Source: Shewanella frigidimarina
GTDB lineage: Bacteria > Pseudomonadota > Gammaproteobacteria > Enterobacterales > Shewanellaceae
Assembly (NCBI RefSeq): GCF_003797125.1
Contig: NZ_RKKE01000005.1
Span: 1-64,000 of the forward strand
Direction of reading: 5' to 3'
DNA length: 64,000 nt
Position numbers and translations under genes: made by a program. Below the pieces are notes generated by a model. It was given only the letters and a program-made list of their open reading frames with translations. It had not been told where the DNA came from and did no database searches. This document shows positions 57,041 through 64,000 of the stretch, one piece after another (position 1 is the stretch's first letter; every line of letters starts with the position of its first letter).

Positions 57041-58249
57041 ATGACCAATCCCTACTCAGCTAAACAGTGGCTCCAACTCAATATGCAGCAGCAAGGTTTA
57101 TTACAGCCTTTGACGTCATTGCCAAAGCTTATCCAGCAATTAAGTTATGTGCAAATTGACTCTATTAATGTGGTTGAACGCGCGCATCATCATGTATTAC
57201 ACAGTCGCCTGCCCGAATATTCTGCCACCATGCTAGATTCAGCAATGGGCGATAAAACCGTGTTTGAGTACTGGTCCCATGCGGCTGCTTATCTACCTAT
57301 TGAAGATTACCGTTTTAGCCTGTATCGCAAACAGCAATTACAACAAGGTGGTAAGCATTGGTTTGAACCAGAACATAAAGTCATGCGTGAAGTTAAAGCC
57401 CGTATTCGCGCCGAAGGTCCATTAAAAGCCAGTCAGTTCACCCATGAGTCAGACACTAAAAATGGCACTTGGTGGGATTGGACACCAGCTAAAAAAGCGC
57501 TTGAGCAGTTGTTTATGCAAGGCGAGTTAATGGTTGCTAAGCGCGACAAGTTTCAAAAGGTGTACGACTTAACAGAGCGAGTACTCCCAAAGCACATCGA
57601 CACCACAGCACCTAGCGATACAGAATTTGCCCAACACTTGATTCAGCGTTATTTATCGGCGCATGGTTTTGGTAATTTGCAGCAAATACAATATTTACGC
57701 AAAGGCCTCAAACCTCTACTCAGCCAAACATTAGCGCAACTGTGCGAACAAGGTGATATAGCCAGCTTTACCGACCCCAGCGCCAATACACAACACGTTT
57801 ACTTCTACCAACCTACGTTCACCTTACCCACTGCTATTCCCAATAAAGTCTGGCTACTTAATCCGTTTGATAATTTAGTCATTCAACGCCAAAAGCTTAG
57901 GCAATGGTTTGGGTTTGATTATCAAATAGAAGTGTATGTGCCTGAGGCTAAACGCCAATTCGGCTATTATTCACTGCCCATTCTATGGCGTGACGGTTTT
58001 GTTGGCCGCGTAGATGTAAAAGCCGACCGTAAAAACCAATGTTTGTTACTGCAAAACCTGCACATTGAAACGAGCACATTGACGAACCAACATGATGAAT
58101 TAAATGATAAGGCGCATTTTGTTTCTGCGTTAATCGAGGCCATTAATCACTACTGCACATTCAACAACTGCCAGTGTTGGCAGCTAATACAATGTAACGA
58201 TAAAACGATTGCTAAAATGTTACTCAAAGCAAGTCAACAGCGTAGTTAA
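57041..58249 (+). CDS. ycaQ: YcaQ-type DNA crosslink glycosylase (winged-helix, HTH_42)
   Basis: A 402-residue protein of the AlkZ/YcaQ family, which unhooks interstrand DNA crosslinks and removes bulky N-alkyl lesions. The catalytic QID motif (Gln 38 - Asp 40) in SYVQIDSINVVERAHH matches the E. coli YcaQ region. The winged-helix repeats follow (for example EYWSHAAAYLPIEDY, then LLNPFDNLVIQR). AAAGG precedes the ATG. It is a single gene between the cassette and the Dcu transporter. Confidence 0.88.
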   Translation: MTNPYSAKQWLQLNMQQQGLLQPLTSLPKLIQQLSYVQIDSINVVERAHHHVLHSRLPEYSATMLDSAMGDKTVFEYWSHAAAYLPIEDYRFSLYRKQQLQQGGKHWFEPEHKVMREVKARIRAEGPLKASQFTHESDTKNGTWWDWTPAKKALEQLFMQGELMVAKRDKFQKVYDLTERVLPKHIDTTAPSDTEFAQHLIQRYLSAHGFGNLQQIQYLRKGLKPLLSQTLAQLCEQGDIASFTDPSANTQHVYFYQPTFTLPTAIPNKVWLLNPFDNLVIQRQKLRQWFGFDYQIEVYVPEAKRQFGYYSLPILWRDGFVGRVDVKADRKNQCLLLQNLHIETSTLTNQHDELNDKAHFVSALIEAINHYCTFNNCQCWQLIQCNDKTIAKMLLKASQQRS

Positions 58250-58461
58250 CTGCATACTTTGTGGTTCCTCCCTCCCCTACAAAAGTGACGCAACACTATT
58301 TACGCAGAGGTATGTAATGTTGTTCACGTTTTAAACATTTATTACCACACCTAATTCAATAGCTTGAGTTACGTCACTAACCCCAAAGATGTAGTGGGAT
58401 ACCTTCAAAAGGCTAAAAATAATAACAACCTACATAAAAACCTAAGCGGGGAGAAAACACG

Positions 58462-59778
58462 ATGTTTTATATACACATGCTGCTGTTATTAGCGGTGATA
58501 TTTGTTGGTATTCGCCATGGCGGTATCGCCTTTGGTTTATTGGGCGGGTTAGGTGTATCGGTACTCGCATTTGTATTTGGCGTTGCACCAGGTGCGCCAC
58601 CTATTAGTGTAATGTTAATTATTCTAGCCGTAGTGGCGGCTTCGGCGACGTTAGAGGCCACAGGCGGTTTAAAGCTGTTGGTAAAGTTTGCTGAAAAACT
58701 ATTACGTAAACATCCAGAGCACATCGTCTTTTTAGGCCCACTATGTACCTATTCATTAACCGTTCTGGTTGGTACTGGTCATTCTGTTTATCCCCTTCTT
58801 CCTGTAATTTACGATGTGGCGTACAAAAAAGGCATCCGCCCAGAACGTCCATTAGCCATGGCAACTGTAGCATCACAAATGGGTATTACAGCCAGCCCAA
58901 TTGCCGCAGCTGCCGCAGTTGTGCTTGCCACTGCCGTTGATAATAATCTAGATATCAACTTACTTGATGTACTCATGGTGACCATTCCCGCTACACTAAC
59001 AGGCTTACTAGTCGCGTGTACTTGGAGCTTAAAGCGCGGTAAAGATTTAGATAAAGATGAAGAGTTTCAGGCACGTTTAACAGATGATGAGTTTCGTGAA
59101 GCATTAACCGACCCAAAAGCAGATGAGGTGCAAACACCCCAAGCAGAATCGACCGCAAAGAAAGGCTTAACAGTATTTTTACTCGGTATATTTGCCGTTA
59201 TTATGGTGGCGATGTTTAGTAAGCAAATACTGCCTGCTGGCGTAAAAATGTCGGTAGCGATTCAGTTTATGATGCTGTCAGTTGGTGGGGTGATTTTACT
59301 CGCCACCAATATTTCACCGAAAAAAATTGTCACCAGTAACGTGTTTACCGCCGGTATGACTGCGGTCATTATCATTTTTGGTATTGCATGGATGAGTGAC
59401 ACCATTATTGAGCACCATAAAACCTATTTAGTGAGTGCGGTAAGCGACATTGTCAGCGTGTATCCATGGACATTTGCTATTGCGATGTTTGTGTCGTCTA
59501 TCTTCTTAAAAAGCCAAGCAGCGGTATTAACTATAATGCTGCCACTGGGGTATTCACTCGGCATCCCAGCACCAGTATTAATCGGTGTACTACCAGCGTG
59601 TTATGCCTACTTCTTCTTCCCATTCTACCCAAGCGATTTAGCGGCGATTAGTTTTGATAGAACTGGCACAACTCATATTGGTAAATATGTACTTAACCAC
59701 AGCTTTATTATTCCAGGCTTTATTGGCGTAGTAACCGCAACATTTGTGGGTTACTTTATATCTATGGCAATTAACTAG
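58462..59778 (+). CDS. dcuB: Dcu-family anaerobic C4-dicarboxylate transporter
   Basis: An inner-membrane fumarate/succinate exchanger of the DcuA/DcuB family, 438 residues and about ten or more membrane segments. It closely follows E. coli DcuB in several places: VVAASATLEATGGL, GTGHSVYPLLP, RPERPLA, RGKDLDKDEEFQ, and TYPSDLAAI-type FYPSDLAAISFDRTGTTHIG. DcuA cannot be excluded, so the symbol is tentative. GGGGAG precedes the ATG, and a hairpin terminator follows. Confidence 0.9.
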   Translation: MFYIHMLLLLAVIFVGIRHGGIAFGLLGGLGVSVLAFVFGVAPGAPPISVMLIILAVVAASATLEATGGLKLLVKFAEKLLRKHPEHIVFLGPLCTYSLTVLVGTGHSVYPLLPVIYDVAYKKGIRPERPLAMATVASQMGITASPIAAAAAVVLATAVDNNLDINLLDVLMVTIPATLTGLLVACTWSLKRGKDLDKDEEFQARLTDDEFREALTDPKADEVQTPQAESTAKKGLTVFLLGIFAVIMVAMFSKQILPAGVKMSVAIQFMMLSVGGVILLATNISPKKIVTSNVFTAGMTAVIIIFGIAWMSDTIIEHHKTYLVSAVSDIVSVYPWTFAIAMFVSSIFLKSQAAVLTIMLPLGYSLGIPAPVLIGVLPACYAYFFFPFYPSDLAAISFDRTGTTHIGKYVLNHSFIIPGFIGVVTATFVGYFISMAIN

Positions 59779-60090
59779 CCTCAGCTTGTAATTTGGCTTT
59801 GAGCTTTAAGCTAAGAACTAAAGTGATAAACCGCTAGTGAATTGACCCAAATAAGTCACTAGCATCAATAAGAATGGCAGCCAACGTGGCTGCCATTTTT
59901 GTTTTTAATCATTGAGAACCCAAAGACCGAAGAACGAAGACCTAAAAAACTAAAATTATCTGATGAGTTATCGACAGGTTCATGGGGTAATCCGCCCACC
60001 ATATCGTCCTCTGCAACACGCAAAAATCCATCCATGTGACTTGGAGAAAACATCCTGTTTTCAACAGTTACAACTGCCGATATGGCTGGC
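59779..60090. other. interval between the Dcu gene and the PLD-helicase
   Basis: 312 bp between convergent genes, with the dcu terminator near its left third. A 62-codon minus-strand frame (59865-60053) lies downstream of the helicase stop, is unproven and runs into the terminator. A purine-rich stretch (about 59910-59945) contains short imperfect GAAC/GAAG repeats. Confidence 0.45.
59873..59897 (+). terminator. terminator after the Dcu transporter gene
   Basis: AATGGCAGCC pairs with GGCTGCCATT across a 5-nt loop, followed by TTTTGTTTTT. It lies about 95 bp past the dcu stop. The stem is symmetrical, but A-runs on the left are poor, so plus-strand use is favoured. Confidence 0.8.
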
Positions 60091-63000
60091 TTATCCTACC
60101 GCTAATTTCGCGGCTTCATGCCACATTGCATCTGGCATAGGCGTCATTAACTTCCAGGTTATATTCATCGGTTGTGAACCTGAGTGTTTAACATATTTCA
60201 CAAGACCAAAATTGACAAAACCCATGGTGCGGCCATTTTCATCTTTTGCTTGCTCGCGCACAAACAAAATCAATTTACGGCCCATTTTTTCATGCTCGAT
60301 ATAGCTTAAACCTCTGCCATATTCGGGTCTCGCACTATTTTGAGATTGCCAATGGAATAGCGATTCATTAATTGCGTAGTCATGGAACATGGTGGTTGGT
60401 GAAAATTGTTTGACTGACTTTTTCAAGGTCACAAACAGTAATTCAACGTTAAGATCGTTAAGGACTAAAACGCCTTCCCTTGCGGTTGATTTTCTGTCAA
60501 AAGAACTTGCACCACTGGCGGCGAGTATTTGTTCCCTGGTATATCTTGAATGCACTTTTAAGGTAGGTATTGAGGGGATATGCATTTCAAGTTCGCTATG
60601 ATGAATTCGATCTATAAGTAACGATATAACATCAAGCAGTTCTGCTTGTAATTGAGTATGTCTCAACGCAGCTAAACTTTGCTTAAGGCTAGTAAAACCT
60701 AGCTCGGTTCCTGACTTATCCCAAAAATTATAGTGGCACATTAATGCAAATTGGCACTGGGTCGCATCCATATCATCGAAACTGAAGTTATCGATAATTA
60801 GCTGCTTTAAAAACTGCAAATATGAAATGGAACTGCAAGCGAACAAATGATAATTTATCGTTCGATAGTAGGCTTTAGCTAGAATTACGTTTAAATTTGG
60901 TTCATTAATTTGATTGTTATTTGCACTACCAACCAATTCTAACCAACTCATTTTTAGCTTATAAATGTCTTCTAAATTAACATTTGGATTAAAGCGTAAA
61001 AAATTAACCAAGCTTAAGGTAAGCGTACTTTGGTGCCCAAAATTGTTAATGAGCTGTCGCAGCCTGCTAGCATTCATGGTTGCACGGCTAATATTTCGTA
61101 AAATCATTGCCTGAGTCTGTTCTTCTAGCTCGATCCGACAGCCTAATGGCAAGTGAGGAAAATCATTGGTTATCTCATCTTTAATCGATTGATTCGTTTT
61201 ACCAACCAGCGCGCGAAACTTTTGTGAAAAGTCATATTCATCACGAGAATTACCCACAAAATCCAATACTGTACAGCACTGTTTATCATCGGTTAGACGC
61301 AATCCTCGTCCTAGCTGCTGCAAAAAGATCGTTAAGCTTTCGGTTGGACGTAAAAACAATAATGTATCAACGTCTGGAATATCGACACCTTCATTAAAAA
61401 TATCCACCACGCATAAAATGTTCACATGACCGCTAATTAAACTCTGTCGTTTTTGTTGCCTCTCGTGACTATTATCACTGGTGAGTACATCCGCACTAAT
61501 ACCGGCTAGGGTAAACTTACTCGCCATGTATTCGGCATGCTGTTTACTGACACAAAACGCCAAGGCTTTTATTTGATGAATGTCAGTGACTGTATCATTC
61601 AGGCTGCTAATAATGCGCATGACTCGCTGCTCATTATGAGTATAAAGATTGCTTAGCTCTGCGATATCATATCGCCCTTGATGCCATTTAACTTTACGAA
61701 GGTCGGTCTCATCATCAATAGCAAAATACTGAAAAGGGCACAAATAGCGCTGAGTGATTGCTTCGGGTAAACGAATTTCTGCAGCGATTACCCCACAAAA
61801 ATCATCGAGAATATTTTGCCCATCATGTCGCTCAGGTGTGGCGGTTAACCCTAATAAAATTTGGGGTGAGAAATGCGTTAACAATCCTCGATAACTGCTA
61901 GCAGCAATATGATGCACTTCATCTATCACAATATAATCATAAAAATCAGCGGTGAGCGGTAAGCTTGATAATTGCAGATTCAAGCTTTGTATCGAAGCAA
62001 ACAAGTGCTGGTAGCTATGAGGCTTATGCTCAGCAACCCACAATTCACCAAACTGATTATTCTTCAATACACCACGATATGCAGACAACGCTTGCTTAAG
62101 AATTTCTTGTCGATGAGCCACGAATAAGAAATTAGCTTCTGGATGCTGTTTATAAAAACGGGCAAAATCAAAGGCAGAAATAAGCGTTTTACCAGTGCCC
62201 GTTGCCGCAACTATTAGATTTTTATACCGCTGATGAATACTCCGCTCAACATTTAACTGCTCAAGGATCTCTCGCTGATGTGCAAAGGGTTTTATATCAA
62301 AATGAAAAGTGCTGCTTTCGCTATAACTCCCTTTAGCCTCACGTAATGCTTCATGAAGCTTGTTTTTAGATTCAATATCGCCATCAAATAATTCAAATTC
62401 ATTGGATTGCCAATATGACTCAAAGGTGTTGAGGGATTTATCGATTATGTGAGGAATTTCTTGGGTGGTTATTTTTAAATTCCATTCAAGGCCACTCGTC
62501 AACGCAGAATGCGATAAATTCGATGACCCAATATAACCGGTATGAAATCCTGTATTGCGCAAAAATAAATAAGATTTCGCATGCAGGCGCTCGCGCTTGG
62601 TGTTGTAACTCAATTTAACTTCGGTGTTAGGTAAGCTCGCTAAAAACTCGACCGCTTTAGCATCCGTCGCTCCCATATAAGATGTCGTGATGACCCGCAG
62701 GGTCTTGCCACTTCGAGTGAATTCTTCAATCTCATTTTTAAAAATCCGAATGCCTGCCCACTTAATAAAAGACACTAACCAATAAATTTTATCTGCTGAG
62801 CGGATCTCACGCTTTAGTTCAGTGTCTAAAGAAATTCCGGCATTACTACCACAAAAAAGTTCGCTTTGGCTTAATCCTGTTAGCGGATAAATGGCTTTAG
62901 TAAACGCAGGAAAGTCCGTCGATATGGGATTTTTTTTATCAAATAGCGCTGTTAATATACGGCCTTTACTATCGAGTAAGTTTTCATTAATCAATTGATC

Positions 63001-63246
63001 ATCTTGAACATGATCTTTCAACCAAAGCACTAACTTATTTGCCAAGCCGATTTGCTCTGTGAGTTGATTGTCTCCGCTAGGGATAGCACCAATGGCACTC
63101 TCCATTATCTTGGTCAAAAATCTCGATAGCCAAACACTGGCCTCAGCGCTTTCTATTGGCCGCTCACCTAAATAGAACACATCACGATTGATGCTTTTAT
63201 CTATCAGTTGAGTAATAAGCTTTTCATAAATACCAACTTGTTCCAT
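60091..63246 (-). CDS. PLD-nuclease / SF2 helicase fusion with DUF3427-like C-terminus
   Basis: A 1051-residue multidomain DNA-processing protein. The N-terminal phospholipase-D-like domain has one HxK motif (HAKSYLF, about 222) and GSSNLS. The SF2 helicase core has Walker A ATGTGKT (about 348-354), DEVHH, LTATPERHDG and the motif VI QQLGRGLRL. The C-terminal 450 residues fit the DUF3427-type region. It resembles HsdR-like restriction or repair helicases but has no modification partner here. I use ATG 63246; a GTG ten codons upstream also exists. A Fic gene lies upstream on the same strand. Confidence 0.85.
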   Translation of the reverse strand: MEQVGIYEKLITQLIDKSINRDVFYLGERPIESAEASVWLSRFLTKIMESAIGAIPSGDNQLTEQIGLANKLVLWLKDHVQDDQLINENLLDSKGRILTALFDKKNPISTDFPAFTKAIYPLTGLSQSELFCGSNAGISLDTELKREIRSADKIYWLVSFIKWAGIRIFKNEIEEFTRSGKTLRVITTSYMGATDAKAVEFLASLPNTEVKLSYNTKRERLHAKSYLFLRNTGFHTGYIGSSNLSHSALTSGLEWNLKITTQEIPHIIDKSLNTFESYWQSNEFELFDGDIESKNKLHEALREAKGSYSESSTFHFDIKPFAHQREILEQLNVERSIHQRYKNLIVAATGTGKTLISAFDFARFYKQHPEANFLFVAHRQEILKQALSAYRGVLKNNQFGELWVAEHKPHSYQHLFASIQSLNLQLSSLPLTADFYDYIVIDEVHHIAASSYRGLLTHFSPQILLGLTATPERHDGQNILDDFCGVIAAEIRLPEAITQRYLCPFQYFAIDDETDLRKVKWHQGRYDIAELSNLYTHNEQRVMRIISSLNDTVTDIHQIKALAFCVSKQHAEYMASKFTLAGISADVLTSDNSHERQQKRQSLISGHVNILCVVDIFNEGVDIPDVDTLLFLRPTESLTIFLQQLGRGLRLTDDKQCCTVLDFVGNSRDEYDFSQKFRALVGKTNQSIKDEITNDFPHLPLGCRIELEEQTQAMILRNISRATMNASRLRQLINNFGHQSTLTLSLVNFLRFNPNVNLEDIYKLKMSWLELVGSANNNQINEPNLNVILAKAYYRTINYHLFACSSISYLQFLKQLIIDNFSFDDMDATQCQFALMCHYNFWDKSGTELGFTSLKQSLAALRHTQLQAELLDVISLLIDRIHHSELEMHIPSIPTLKVHSRYTREQILAASGASSFDRKSTAREGVLVLNDLNVELLFVTLKKSVKQFSPTTMFHDYAINESLFHWQSQNSARPEYGRGLSYIEHEKMGRKLILFVREQAKDENGRTMGFVNFGLVKYVKHSGSQPMNITWKLMTPMPDAMWHEAAKLAVG

Positions 63247-63361
63247 GTCAGATAGGCCTTTTGAAAGTGAAAACACTAAGAATATACCATAGCAATAAGT
63301 GCATATTACGACTAAGAATAATATTATTTATCAATAAAATGCTTACAGAACAACGATTAAA

Positions 63362-64000
63362 TTAGCGCACCAACACATACCTTGTGCTTCTACCGCCCGC
63401 GCCGGTTTTGACCAAACATTGTTGTTCAACTAGTTGAGCCAAATGTCGGGTGGCAGTGGCGCGGCTGACTTTAGCCACTTTTTGATATTGGCTACTGCTG
63501 ATCCCATCACTAAAATCACCATCAAGCAGCCGGTTAAGTACCTTAACTTGTTCTGTTGTTAATGTTGGGGTGAGTAAGCGTTGGTCCACTCGACGCCAAA
63601 ATTGGGTTTTAGCAGTAGTTTGCTCAATGCTATTGAGCGTGTGTTGAACAGCATCATTTAAAGTGTCTAAAAACCATAGTAGCCAAGGTGTAATATCAAG
63701 GGATCCCTGTTGGGTAGACTCTAATATCGCGTAATAAGCTTTACGTCGCTCAAGTATGCTAACTGACATAGCATAAAAATGAATCGAACGATGTTCAGCT
63801 TGCGCTAATGCTAAATCGGTGAGCAAACGGGTGATACGTCCATTACCATCATCAAGCGGATGCAAGGTGACAAACCACAAATGAGTGATGGCTGCTCGTA
63901 CTAGCGGATCAAGGTCTGCCTGTTTTCGTGATTGATTAAACCACTCAATAAACTGCGTTAAACTTTGGTCTAGCGTATCTCGAGGAGGCACTTCAAAATG
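63362..64000 (-). CDS. Fic-family protein, 5' end beyond the right edge
   Basis: A partial gene of 212 visible codons plus stop; the frame is open through base 64000 and the N-terminus lies outside. The Fic signature HPLDDGNGR is intact, with the expected LWFVTLHP lead-in, so AMP-transferase-type activity is plausible. A C-terminal winged-helix-like region (about the last 70 residues, KVSRATATRHLAQLVEQQCL) suggests DNA binding. The visible HFEVPPRDT is the usual stretch before the Fic core. Any inhibitory alpha-helix motif would be in the missing part. Confidence 0.88.
   Translation of the reverse strand, partial: HFEVPPRDTLDQSLTQFIEWFNQSRKQADLDPLVRAAITHLWFVTLHPLDDGNGRITRLLTDLALAQAEHRSIHFYAMSVSILERRKAYYAILESTQQGSLDITPWLLWFLDTLNDAVQHTLNSIEQTTAKTQFWRRVDQRLLTPTLTTEQVKVLNRLLDGDFSDGISSSQYQKVAKVSRATATRHLAQLVEQQCLVKTGAGGRSTRYVLVR

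Noticed and set aside
58262..58461. FNR or CRP site in front of the Dcu transporter
   Set aside because: Only a partial half-site (GTCAC) was seen; no palindrome close to either consensus.

Overview
The window looks like a piece of a Shewanella chromosome (Gammaproteobacteria), possibly a cold-water, lower-GC member. I base this on gene order and protein similarity from memory: the division and cell-wall (dcw) cluster without ddlB, an M23 peptidase and dciA between lpxC and secA, and the order glpK / fadL / leuABCD / recQ / thioesterase / rarD / argA / rpmBG / radC / coaBC / dut / slmA / S9 peptidases / folE / pyrE / rph / yicC. I ran no search, so the genus is an inference and no species is claimed.

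Layout. (1) 1-2.8 kb, minus strand: the start of an rRNA operon, with two promoters, a leader boxA, 16S rRNA, tRNA-Ile(GAT), tRNA-Ala(TGC) and a spacer boxA. The 23S gene lies off the left edge. (2) 2.8-24.1 kb: secA, an M23 peptidase, dciA (the only plus-strand gene here), lpxC, and then the dcw cluster read leftwards from mraZ to ftsZ. Three MraZ-type repeats and a promoter lie in front of mraZ. (3) 24.1-25.1 kb: about 1 kb with no credible gene and a decayed repeat. (4) 25.1-34.0 kb: a small unknown protein, glpK, a FadL-type outer-membrane protein, and leuABCD with a leucine-rich leader peptide and attenuator. (5) 34.2-53.0 kb: a TPR protein with a degenerate GGDEF domain, then housekeeping genes (recQ, argA with tandem ARG boxes, ribosomal proteins L28/L33, radC, coaBC-dut, slmA), two tandem S9 peptidases, folE, rph-pyrE with an attenuator-like terminator, and yicC. 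(6) 53.3-64 kb: a more accessory stretch with a two-gene ATP-grasp ligase / CocE-type hydrolase cassette, a YcaQ-type glycosylase, a Dcu dicarboxylate transporter, a PLD-helicase (DUF3427-type) protein and a Fic protein cut by the right edge.

How the genes work together. The dcw genes make lipid-II precursors (murE, murF, mraY, murD, murG, murC) and build the divisome (ftsL, ftsI, ftsW, ftsQ, ftsA, ftsZ); lpxC commits to lipid A synthesis and SecA drives export. leuABCD is controlled by attenuation, argA probably by ArgR, and pyrE probably by attenuation after rph.

The best candidate for something little described is the ATP-grasp / CocE pair at 53.3-56.7 kb. Next come the PLD-helicase plus Fic neighbourhood and the second S9 peptidase, whose signal peptide is one base out of frame. 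No CRISPR array, prophage, complete insertion sequence or integron was seen.
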